NCBI GenBank assembly: GCA_017882375.1
Contig: JADGPP010000004.1
Location: 1-64,000 of the forward strand
Direction: 5' to 3'
DNA length: 64,000 nt
Source of the DNA: Solirubrobacteraceae bacterium
GTDB taxonomy: Bacteria > Actinomycetota > Thermoleophilia > Solirubrobacterales > Solirubrobacteraceae
Shown here piece by piece: positions 52,373-59,758 of the stretch. Position 1 is the stretch's first letter. The number at the start of each line of letters is the position of its first letter. The notes under the pieces were generated by a model. The model was not told where the DNA came from. It saw only the letters and a program-made list of their open reading frames with translations, and made no database searches. The position numbers and the translations under genes are program-made.

Positions 52373-52695
52373 GGCCCGACAGTAGTCGCGGCGCATCCAG
52401 CGTCCTGCTTTCCGATGGAAGAGGAGCGTCGGCGGCGACATGCCCGGAGTCTTGGATCGCGCGGAAAGCAGACCCTCCCGACGTAGCCAGCGAGACGCCC
52501 GAGATGGACGAGGAGGAGCAGTCTCGGATGGCTCTACGCAGACGCCTCCTTCGTCGACAAAGCAGGTGCCCGCGCGCAAATATCCAAGGCCGCAAATGGA
52601 CAAGCCACTTCAGGAGCGCTGCGCTAGCGGCCTGAAAGGTAGCCGGGGCCGGGCGCGATGAGCGCGATCGTGACCGCGAACGCGGCCCGTCGCTA
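52373..52695. other. Intergenic stretch without a convincing gene
   Basis: These 323 bases between the TetR gene and the integrase stop carry only short, unsupported frames. One minus-strand frame (FVDEGG, then RWLRREG, then TLLFHRKAGR) faintly recalls IS630 transposases, but it has no clean motif and I do not call it. Confidence 0.5.
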
Positions 52696-53790
52696 TCAGG
52701 CCCGCTTTACCGGCGCCTCTGGGCGCGAGGCCTCGATCGACTCGCCCTCGACCAGCGCTCGCAGCTGCGCCTTCTCATGCTCACCGCGGCGCATCGCCTG
52801 ACGGTAGACGCGCAGCGCGAGCTCCGGGTCGGTGTGGCCCATTTCGTCCATGACCGTGCCGGGGTCCTCCCCGAGCGCGTACAGCAGCGAGCAGAAGGTG
52901 CGGCGCAGCGAGTGCGGCGTGATGCCCCCCGGGAGGGGAGGCAGGCCCTCCGCTTCCAGCCGTGCGTTCGCGCGGGCGAGAGCGCCCGACCCGGGCTTCT
53001 CCTGCCCGTCCTTCACGCTCGCCGGTCGGCCGAGCACCCGACTCCGGAAGTTGTCCGGGCTCATGCGCCCACCGCTGCGTGTGGCGAATACATAGCTCGC
53101 CTGCGCGGCGTCCTGATGGCGACCACGGAGTGCGAGCAGCTCGTCTCGAAGCGCGCCGCGGATCTTGACCTTTCGTCGCCCAGCGTCCGTCTTCGCCTCG
53201 CCTACCGCGAGCCAGCCACCGGCGAGGTCAACGTCGCGCCAGCGAAGCGCGCAGAGCTCCCCGATCCGCAGCCCGGCGAACACGAGCACGGCGATCATTG
53301 CCCGGCGCTCGATGTGCCTCCGGTCTTTCGGAGCTTTGCGGTCGAGCTCGCCGGCGGCGTCCAGCAGCGCGGTGATCTGCCCGGCGCCGTCGAGATAGGA
53401 GCGGGCCGGGGCCCGTTCGCGGACACGGAGGTCCCTGTCACGGGCCGAGTTGTGGTCGATCAGCTTGCGTTTCACCGCGCGCTCGAGGATCGCTCCGAGC
53501 AGGGTGAGAGTCATGTTGATCGACCGTGCTGAGAGCGACTCGCCCTTGCCGATTTCCTTGCCCTTGTCGTAGATCACGCCCGCGCGCTTGCCGGCGATGT
53601 AGCGCTCGATCGTGGCGAAGGTGATCGCGTCGAGGCGCAGCTCGTTGAGGTAGGGAGCGAGGTGGACGGTCAGCCGCCACCAGTAGTCCGCCTGGGTGCT
53701 CTCGGCGAGCTGATCCTTGGTGAGCGTCCACCATTCGAGCCCGAACTCGCCGAACGTCGGCACGCTCTCGGGCTGCGGTACCTCGCCCAC
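52696..53790 (-). CDS. Tyrosine recombinase/integrase of element A
   Basis: This is a 364-aa integrase. The core-binding SAM-like domain begins almost at once (TFGEFGLEWWTLTKDQLAESTQADYWWRL). The catalytic domain has all residues: Arg in FAGLRIGELCALRW, Lys in GEAKTDAGRRKVKI, His-x-x-Arg in TPHSLRRTFCSLL, His in DEMGHTDP and Tyr in LRVYRQAM. The N-terminal arm-binding domain seen in related enzymes is missing. GTG 53790 lies only eight bases from the tRNA end; the track start (TTG 53808) would be inside the tRNA. It would integrate the element into the tRNA-Arg 3' half. Confidence 0.9.
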   Translation of the reverse strand: MGEVPQPESVPTFGEFGLEWWTLTKDQLAESTQADYWWRLTVHLAPYLNELRLDAITFATIERYIAGKRAGVIYDKGKEIGKGESLSARSINMTLTLLGAILERAVKRKLIDHNSARDRDLRVRERAPARSYLDGAGQITALLDAAGELDRKAPKDRRHIERRAMIAVLVFAGLRIGELCALRWRDVDLAGGWLAVGEAKTDAGRRKVKIRGALRDELLALRGRHQDAAQASYVFATRSGGRMSPDNFRSRVLGRPASVKDGQEKPGSGALARANARLEAEGLPPLPGGITPHSLRRTFCSLLYALGEDPGTVMDEMGHTDPELALRVYRQAMRRGEHEKAQLRALVEGESIEASRPEAPVKRA

Positions 53791-53796
53791 CTGGAG

Positions 53797-53869
<73 letters not shown>

Positions 53870-53997
53870 AGACGACGCGCGCGGGCGCGCCTCGGCTGTG
53901 GCGAGAGCTTACCGCCGCGCAGAGCCGGTCAGGATGCTGCGAGGGGGCCTTCGACGGCGCAGGCAAGCCGCGGACGGCGGGGCGAGACAGCCCGCCG

Positions 53998-54108
53998 TCA
54001 GGCGGCGAGCTCGCAGAGCTCTTCCAGCTCGATCAGCGCCCGGTCTTCGTCGGCGATGCACCCCGGACAGGCGACGCCCAGGTAATCGCCCTCGCGCGTC
54101 ACGAGCAT
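53998..54108 (-). CDS. 36-aa CxxC small protein
   Basis: This is a short ORF from ATG 54108: MLVTREGDYLGVACPGCIA, then an acidic Leu/Glu helix (DRALIELEELCELAA). The CPGC motif suggests metal or redox chemistry. Minus-strand TACGGT (54133-54128) would start its mRNA 13 bases upstream, sharing a -10 with rnz. It is too short for certainty, but codon use looks coding and it is divergent from rnz. Confidence 0.45.
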   Translation of the reverse strand: MLVTREGDYLGVACPGCIADEDRALIELEELCELAA

Positions 54109-54120
54109 CCCGGCCCCGCG

Positions 54121-54139
54121 CGCCGCTACCGTAGCCCCA
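54121..54139. promoter_or_regulatory. Bidirectional promoter TACCGTA for rnz and the small CxxC gene
   Basis: TACCGT (54127-54132, plus) sets +1 on the rnz ATG at 54139. The overlapping TACGGT (54133-54128, minus) sets +1 at 54121. The starts are 18 bases apart, as at 8990-9008. Confidence 0.45.
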
Positions 54140-55134
54140 TGGATCTGTCCCTGTTCTTCGCGGGCACAGGCGGGTCGGTGCCGGGTGCGCGACGCGGGCT
54201 GCCCGCGATCCTGCTGCGCCGCGGCGGCGACCGGCTGCTGTTCGACTGCGGCGAAGGCACGCAGCGCCAGCTCGTGCGCTCGGTCGGGCTCGTCGACATG
54301 GAATGCGTGTTCATCACCCACTTCCACGCCGACCACTGGCTCGGGCTGCCCGGGATGCTCAAGTCCTTCGCGCTGCGCGAACGCGACCAGCTGCTGACCG
54401 TCTACGGCCCGCGCGGACTGAACGAACTGATGGGCCTGATGCGCAGCATCTACGGCCGGCTGCCGTATGAGCTGAGCATCGTCGAGCTCGAGCCCGCGCA
54501 GACCGTGCAGCGCGACGGCTATCTGGTCGCCGCCGTGCCGGTCAGCCACCGCGCTCCGTCCTCGTTCGGCTACGCGATCGTCGAGCAGCCGCGCCCCGGG
54601 CACCTCGACGCGCAGCTGGCCGAGCAGCTCGGCGTCAAGCCCGGGCCCGACTTCGGGCGCCTGCAGCGCGGCGAGAGTGTCGACGGCGTCAGCCCCCAGC
54701 AGGTCATGGGTCCCGAGCGCGAGGGCCGCAAGGTCGTCCTCTCCGGCGACACCGAGCCGTGTGAGGCGCTGGCGATCGCCGCGCACGAAGCCGACGTGCT
54801 CGTGCACGAGGCGACGTTCACCGAGGAGGAGGCTGACCGCGCGCGCCTGACCGCCCACAGCACCGCCAGGCAGGCCGCCGAACTGGCGCGCGACGCCGAG
54901 GTGCGGCTGCTCGCGCTCACGCACATGTCCACGCGCTACGCCGGCGGGCAGCTGCGCGACGAGGCGCGCGCTGTGTTCGCCGCCACCGAGGCGCCGCGCG
55001 ACTTCGACACGATCGAGGTGCCGTTTCCCGAGCGCGGTCCCGCCACGCTGTTGCGCTGGTCTGAGCGCCAGGCGCGCGAGCGGGCCGCCACCGGGGAGGC
55101 CGACGAGCCCGCCGAGACCGTCGCAATGCCCTGA
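54139..55134 (+). CDS. rnz: Ribonuclease Z (tRNase Z)
   Basis: This is a 331-aa MBL-fold endonuclease that trims the 3' end of pre-tRNAs. Motifs: LFFAGTGGSVPGARRGLPAIL with LLFDCGEGTQRQL (substrate and zinc region), THFHADHWLGLPGML (HxHxDH), VPVSHRAPSSFGYAI, VVLSGDTEPCEAL, and LTHMSTRY near the C-terminus. A tRNase Z fits a genome whose tRNA-Arg lacks an encoded CCA. TACCGT places +1 exactly on ATG 54139, a leaderless start. The pyr promoter overlaps its stop codon. Confidence 0.94.
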   Translation: MDLSLFFAGTGGSVPGARRGLPAILLRRGGDRLLFDCGEGTQRQLVRSVGLVDMECVFITHFHADHWLGLPGMLKSFALRERDQLLTVYGPRGLNELMGLMRSIYGRLPYELSIVELEPAQTVQRDGYLVAAVPVSHRAPSSFGYAIVEQPRPGHLDAQLAEQLGVKPGPDFGRLQRGESVDGVSPQQVMGPEREGRKVVLSGDTEPCEALAIAAHEADVLVHEATFTEEEADRARLTAHSTARQAAELARDAEVRLLALTHMSTRYAGGQLRDEARAVFAATEAPRDFDTIEVPFPERGPATLLRWSERQARERAATGEADEPAETVAMP

Positions 55135-55140
55135 TACATT
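55135..55140 (+). promoter_or_regulatory. -10 element TACATT of the pyr operon
   Basis: TACATT immediately follows the rnz stop and predicts +1 at 55147, giving a 39-base leader that contains the PyrR site and the ribosome-binding site. Confidence 0.6.
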
Positions 55141-55151
55141 GGCGAAGATCC

Positions 55152-55182
55152 TTTAACCCGGTCCTGTGAGGCCAGGAAGGAA
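55152..55182 (+). promoter_or_regulatory. PyrR-binding leader overlapping the pyrR ribosome-binding site
   Basis: TTTAACCCGGTCCTGTGAGG then CCAGGAAGGAAG contains the conserved PyrR-binding loop GTCC-TGTGAGGC and a TCCTG/CAGGA stem, followed at once by the GGAAGG ribosome-binding site. As in mycobacteria, PyrR with UMP bound would lock this hairpin and block translation of the operon. Confidence 0.75.
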
Positions 55183-55185
55183 GAG

Positions 55186-55743
55186 ATGGACTCCAGCAGC
55201 GAGAAGGTCGTCCTCCGCGAGGGGGACGTTCAGCGAGCGCTCACGCGCATCGCTCACGAGATCGCCGAGCGCAACCCGCCAGATCGCGCGCTTGCCATCG
55301 TCGGCATCCATCGTCGCGGAGCTTTCCTCGCACACCGCCTGAGGGATCTGCTCGAGGGCCTGCACGATGCCGCGATCCCGCTCGGGGACTTGGATATCGG
55401 CTTCTACCGCGACGACGTCGCCAGCCGTCCCGACGCGCCCGTCGTGCACGCCTCGCACATCGACTTCGACGTAACCGGGCGCACCGTCGTGATCGTCGAC
55501 GACGTGCTCTTCACCGGGCGCACCGTGCGCGCCGCGATCGAGGCGCTGTTCGACTACGGCCGCCCCGAGCGCGTGCAGCTCGCCGTGCTCGCCGACCGCG
55601 GCCATCGCGAGCTGCCGATCCGCCCCGACTACGTCGGCAAGAACCTGCCCACCTCGCGCGCCGAGCACGTGCACGTCCGCGTCCGCGAGCTCGACGGACT
55701 CGACGAGGTCGCGATTGCCCCCGCGGCGTTGGAGGTCGCATGA
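55186..55743 (+). CDS. pyrR: Bifunctional pyr operon regulator/uracil phosphoribosyltransferase PyrR
   Basis: This is a 185-aa PRTase-fold protein. The PRPP loop is VVIVDDVLFTGRTVRAAI, and the N-terminal VGIHRRGAFLAHRL and central GDLDIGFYRDDVASRP are PyrR-specific. It binds the pyr mRNA leader when UMP is high and has uracil phosphoribosyltransferase activity. A strong ribosome-binding site (GGAAGGAAGAG) precedes ATG 55186, within the RNA element it regulates. Its stop overlaps pyrB (ATGA). Confidence 0.96.
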   Translation: MDSSSEKVVLREGDVQRALTRIAHEIAERNPPDRALAIVGIHRRGAFLAHRLRDLLEGLHDAAIPLGDLDIGFYRDDVASRPDAPVVHASHIDFDVTGRTVVIVDDVLFTGRTVRAAIEALFDYGRPERVQLAVLADRGHRELPIRPDYVGKNLPTSRAEHVHVRVRELDGLDEVAIAPAALEVA

Positions 55744-56717
55744 CCATGCAGCACCTTCTCTCGATCGAGGACCTCGACCGCGCCGGCATCGAGCGGATCG
55801 TCGAGCAGGCTGCGCGCTTCGCCGAGGTCTCAGACCGCGAGATCAAGAAGGTCCCCGCGCTGCGCGGGCGGATGGTGCTCAACCTCTTCTACGAGGCCTC
55901 CACGCGCACGCGCAGCTCCTTCGAGCTCGCCGCCAAGCGGCTGTCCGCCGACGTCGTCAACTTCGCCGCCAGCGGATCAAGCGTCGAGAAGGGCGAGTCG
56001 CTGAAGGACACCGTGCTGACGCTCAGCGCGCACAAGCCCGATGCGATCGTCCTGCGCACGCCGTGGGCCGGCGCCGCCGAGCTCGTCTCCAAATGGTGCA
56101 GCGCCGCGATCGTCAACGCCGGCGACGGCAAGCGCGAGCACCCCACGCAGGCGCTGCTCGACGTCTACACGCTGCGCAGCCGCCTCGGCGAGCTCGACGG
56201 CGCGTCGATCTGGATCATCGGCGACGTCGCGCACTCGCGCGTCGCGCGCTCGAACATCATCGCCTTCCAGCGCATGGGCGCCAAGGTAACCGTCGCCGGG
56301 CCGCCGACGCTGATCCCGCGCGGGATCGAGGCGCTCGGCTGCGACGTGCGCTTCACGCTCGACGAGCTGCCCTCCGCCGACGTCGTCTACACGCTGCGCA
56401 TGCAGCGCGAGCGCATGAGCGAGACGTGGGTGCCCTCGCTGCGCGAGTACGCCTCCTGGTATCAGGTCAACGGCAAGCGCCTGTCGCCGCGCCAGGTGCT
56501 GATGCACCCCGGGCCGGTCAATCGCGGCGTGGAGCTCTCCGGCGAGGTCGTCGACTCGCCCCAGGCCGTCATCACCGCGCAGGTCGAGGCCGGCGTCGTC
56601 GTGCGCATGGCCGTCCTCTACGAGCTGCTCGCCGGAGCCAGCGCACCCTCGACCTCGCCCTCGTCGGGGCGGCCCGAGGCCGCCGGCGCGGCGATCGGCG
56701 AGCGCCAGCCCGCGTGA
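55740..56717 (+). CDS. pyrB: Aspartate carbamoyltransferase catalytic subunit
   Basis: This is a 325-aa enzyme that makes carbamoyl-aspartate from carbamoyl phosphate and aspartate. The carbamoyl-phosphate loop is FYEASTRTRSSFELAAKRL, then VEKGESLKDTVLTLSAH, HPTQALLDVYTL and YTLRMQRERM. The C-terminal about 20 residues (SAPSTSPSSGRPEAAGAAIG) are a non-conserved tail. No regulatory PyrI is encoded. Start and stop overlap neighbouring genes by four and one bases. Confidence 0.97.
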   Translation: MTMQHLLSIEDLDRAGIERIVEQAARFAEVSDREIKKVPALRGRMVLNLFYEASTRTRSSFELAAKRLSADVVNFAASGSSVEKGESLKDTVLTLSAHKPDAIVLRTPWAGAAELVSKWCSAAIVNAGDGKREHPTQALLDVYTLRSRLGELDGASIWIIGDVAHSRVARSNIIAFQRMGAKVTVAGPPTLIPRGIEALGCDVRFTLDELPSADVVYTLRMQRERMSETWVPSLREYASWYQVNGKRLSPRQVLMHPGPVNRGVELSGEVVDSPQAVITAQVEAGVVVRMAVLYELLAGASAPSTSPSSGRPEAAGAAIGERQPA

Positions 56718-58060
56718 TGGCCGCCAACCCGCTCGTACACGGCCCGCAGCAGCCGGCCGACATGCTCCTGCGCGACGTCCACGTGCTCGATCCGCGCGCG
56801 GGCGTCGACGGCCGCCACGACGTGCGCGTGCGCGCCGGGGAGATCGCCGAGATCGCCCCGCCCGGCACGCTCGCCCACCAGCCCGACGAGGAGTTGCTGG
56901 AGGGCCAGGGGCGCCGCCTGCTGCCGGCCTTCTTCGACCCGCACGTGCACATGCGCACACCAGGCCACGAGCACAAGGAGGACCTCGACAGCGGCACGCG
57001 CGCCGCCGCCGCCGGCGGCTACGCGGCAGTCCTCGCGATGCCCAACACCGACCCCGTCCTGGACTCCGCGCCGCTGCTTCGCTCACTGCGCGACACAGCC
57101 GCGCGCGAAGCGCGCATATCAATCGGTTTTCTGCCCTGCATCACACGCGGCCTGCAGGGTGAGCAGCTCACCGAGATGGCCGAGCTGCGCCAGGAGGGGG
57201 CCGTCGGCTTCACCGACGACGGCATGCCCGTGCAGAGCGCCGGAATGCTGCGCAAGGCGCTTCAGTACCAGCGTCTGTGCGGCGGCGTGATCGCCCTGCA
57301 CGAGGAGGACCCGACGCTCTCGCGCGGGGGATGCGTGCACGAGGGAGTCGTCAGCGCCGCGCTGGGCATCGGCGGAATCCCCACGATCAGCGAGTCGACG
57401 ATGGTCGCCCGCGACGCCGCGCTGGCCGGCTACGAGGATGCGCGCGTGCACTTCCAGCACCTCAGCTGCGTCGCCTCCGTCGACGCCGTCGCCCACGCCA
57501 AGGCGCAGGGCTGGCGCGTCAGCACCGAGGTCTCGCCGCACCATCTGCTGCTCACCGAGCAGGACGTGCGCTCGATGGACACGCGCATGAAGATGAACCC
57601 TCCGCTGGCCACCGAGGCCGACCGCCAGGCGCTGATCGAGGGCTTGCGCTCGGGCACGATCGACTGCGTCGCCACCGATCACGCGCCGCACGCGCGCGAG
57701 GAGAAGGAGGTGCCATTCGAGCAGGCGCCGATGGGCACGACCGGCCTGGAGACCGCCTTCGCCGCGCTCTACACGGGTCTCGTGCTGCCCGGCGTCCTCG
57801 ACCTGAAGCTGCTTGTCGAGCGGATGACCGCCGGCGCGCAGCTGTTCGAGCTGCCCACGCCGCACGTCGTCCCCGGCGAGCTCGCCAACCTCACGCTCGT
57901 CGACCTCGACGCCGAGTGGGTCGCCGGCGAGCGCGGCTGGGAGAGCCGCTCGGAGAACTGCTGCTTTGCCGGGCGCAAGCTGCACGGCCGCGTGCTGCTC
58001 ACGCTCTCCGGCGGCGCCGTCGTCTATCGCGAGCGCGCCTTCTCGGTGGTCGGCGCCTGA
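56717..58060 (+). CDS. pyrC: Dihydroorotase
   Basis: This is a 447-aa class I dihydroorotase, which closes carbamoyl-aspartate to dihydroorotate. The zinc motif is FFDPHVHMRTPGHEHKEDLDSG, with further ligands in FQHLSC and the catalytic Asp in CVATDHAPHAREEKEVPFEQAP. The Gly-rich TTGLETAF and the C-terminal strand ENCCFAGRKLHGRVLLTLSGGAVVY are typical. ATG 56717 shares one base with the pyrB stop (TGATG). The ORF-track start (55715) is only a frame extension. Confidence 0.96.
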   Translation: MAANPLVHGPQQPADMLLRDVHVLDPRAGVDGRHDVRVRAGEIAEIAPPGTLAHQPDEELLEGQGRRLLPAFFDPHVHMRTPGHEHKEDLDSGTRAAAAGGYAAVLAMPNTDPVLDSAPLLRSLRDTAAREARISIGFLPCITRGLQGEQLTEMAELRQEGAVGFTDDGMPVQSAGMLRKALQYQRLCGGVIALHEEDPTLSRGGCVHEGVVSAALGIGGIPTISESTMVARDAALAGYEDARVHFQHLSCVASVDAVAHAKAQGWRVSTEVSPHHLLLTEQDVRSMDTRMKMNPPLATEADRQALIEGLRSGTIDCVATDHAPHAREEKEVPFEQAPMGTTGLETAFAALYTGLVLPGVLDLKLLVERMTAGAQLFELPTPHVVPGELANLTLVDLDAEWVAGERGWESRSENCCFAGRKLHGRVLLTLSGGAVVYRERAFSVVGA

Positions 58061-58599
58061 TGGCCCTGCTGCACCGCGATCGCGCCGCGCTCGTCGTCGT
58101 CGACGTGCAGGAGGGCTTTCGCCCCTATGAGTCCTTCGCCGGCGTCGCCGCGTCCTGCGCCAAGCTGCTCGCCGCCGCGCGCGTTCTCGACGTCCCCGCG
58201 CTCGTCTCAGAGCAGTACCCCAAAGGCCTCGGCCACTCCGCGCCCGAGCTGGGACTCGAGGACGAGCCGCGCATCGAGAAGACCGTCTTCTCCGCCGTGC
58301 GCGCCGACGGCTTTGACCGATCGAAGATCGGCCAACACGAGCGCGACCAGGTCGTCGTCTGCGGCATCGAGGCGCACGTGTGCGTCTCACAGACCGTCCA
58401 CGACCTGCTCGACCGCGGCGTCGAAGTCCACGTGCCCGCCGACGCCGTCGGCTCGCGCCACCGAATCGACTACGACCGCGGCCTGGAGCGCCTGCAGCGC
58501 GCCGGAGCCGTCGTCGGCACCGTCGAGGGCTCGCTGTTCGAGCTCTTGGAGCGCGCCGGCACACCCGAGTTCAAGGCCATCCAGAAGCTGATTCTGTGA
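58060..58599 (+). CDS. Isochorismatase-family hydrolase inside the pyr operon
   Basis: This is a 179-aa cysteine hydrolase of the isochorismatase/nicotinamidase superfamily. The catalytic Asp is in ALVVVDVQEGF, the Lys in RIEKTVFSA, and the nucleophilic Cys in GIEAHVCVSQTVHDLL. The cis-peptide-like GIEAHVC context is closest to YcaC/hydrolase types rather than nicotinamidase. ATG 58060 shares a base with the pyrC stop, so it is fully part of the operon. A clean-up role on a pyrimidine-pathway by-product or a ureido compound is an inference. Confidence 0.88.
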   Translation: MALLHRDRAALVVVDVQEGFRPYESFAGVAASCAKLLAAARVLDVPALVSEQYPKGLGHSAPELGLEDEPRIEKTVFSAVRADGFDRSKIGQHERDQVVVCGIEAHVCVSQTVHDLLDRGVEVHVPADAVGSRHRIDYDRGLERLQRAGAVVGTVEGSLFELLERAGTPEFKAIQKLIL

Positions 58600-58624
58600 G
58601 CGAGCGCACGGGGCAGCAGAACGC

Positions 58625-59758
58625 GTGAGCCAGCGGCGCGACGGATACGTGCTGCTGGAGGACGGCACGCGCTTTGACGGCGAGCTGTGCGGCGCCGACG
58701 GGCCGGCACTCGGCGAGGTCGTGTTCACGACCGGCATGTCCGGCTATCAGGAGTCGATGACCGACCCGTCGTTCGCCGGGCAGCTGATCGCCTTCACATA
58801 CCCGCACATCGGCAACTACGGCGCCAGCGCCGCCGCGATGGAGTCCGATCGCCCGTGGGCGCGTGCGGCGATCATGCGCGAGGCCGGCAACCGCGAGGAC
58901 GCGCCGACCGCCGAGCACGGCTGGCTGGACTGGCTGACCGACTGCGGCGTGGTCGCGATCTCCGGCGTCGACACGCGCTCGCTCGTGCGCCACATCCGCG
59001 ACGCCGGCGCGATGCGCGGGGGAGTGTTCGCCGCGAGCATCGCCGAGCGCGACGCGGCCGAGCAGATCCAGGCCGAGCCGCCGATGGCCGGGCAGGATCT
59101 CGCCGCCGTCGTCACGCCCAGCCAGGTCAGCCACCACGGCCAGGGCGGCGACGGCCCGCGCATCGCCGTGATCGACACCGGCATCAAGGGCTCGATGGTG
59201 CGCGAGCTGGTCGCGCGCGGCGCGCACGTGTCGCTGCACCCGTGCGCCTCCAGCGCCGAGCAGCTGCTCGACGACGACCCCGACGCGATCTTCCTCGCCA
59301 ACGGCCCCGGCGACCCGGCGGCGCTGGACTACATCGTGCAGACGCTGCGCCGGCTGATCGGCGTAAAGCCCGTGTGGGGGATCTGCCTCGGCCACCAGCT
59401 GCTCTGCCGCGCGGTTGGATTGGAGACCTTCAAGCTGCCGTTCGGCCACCGCGGCGCCAACCATCCGGTCAAGGATCTGCAGACCGGCAAGGTGGAGATC
59501 ACCTCGCAGAACCACGGCTTCGCCGCCGTCGGCCCCGGCGGCGCGCGCACGATCGACTCCGACGAGCCCGTGCGCTGGGAGACCGACTTCGGCGCCGCGG
59601 CGCTGTCGCACGTCAACCTCTACGACCGCACCGTCGAGGGCCTGGAGCTGCTCGACGTGCCCGGCGGGACCGTGCAGTACCACCCCGAGGCAGGACCCGG
59701 CCCGCACGACAGCCTGTACCTGTTCGACCGCTTTCTCCAGCGCATCGCCGCCGCCTGA
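58625..59758 (+). CDS. carA: Carbamoyl-phosphate synthase small subunit
   Basis: This is a 377-aa glutaminase subunit supplying ammonia to CarB. The N-terminal domain has [39 protein letters not shown] and the C-terminal class I amidotransferase domain has the nucleophile in [11 protein letters not shown] and the His-Glu pair in [13 protein letters not shown]. The start is GTG 58625, 25 bases after the hydrolase gene, the largest gap in the operon. The stop overlaps carB by one base. Confidence 0.96.
   Translation: MSQRRDGYVLLEDGTRFDGELCGADGPALGEVVFTTGMSGYQESMTDPSFAGQLIAFTYPHIGNYGASAAAMESDRPWARAAIMREAGNREDAPTAEHGWLDWLTDCGVVAISGVDTRSLVRHIRDAGAMRGGVFAASIAERDAAEQIQAEPPMAGQDLAAVVTPSQVSHHGQGGDGPRIAVIDTGIKGSMVRELVARGAHVSLHPCASSAEQLLDDDPDAIFLANGPGDPAALDYIVQTLRRLIGVKPVWGICLGHQLLCRAVGLETFKLPFGHRGANHPVKDLQTGKVEITSQNHGFAAVGPGGARTIDSDEPVRWETDFGAAALSHVNLYDRTVEGLELLDVPGGTVQYHPEAGPGPHDSLYLFDRFLQRIAAA

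Noticed and set aside
52338-52603. Possible IS630 transposase fragment
   Set aside because: Only scattered similarity in several frames; no DDE motif or terminal repeat, so not annotated as a transposase.
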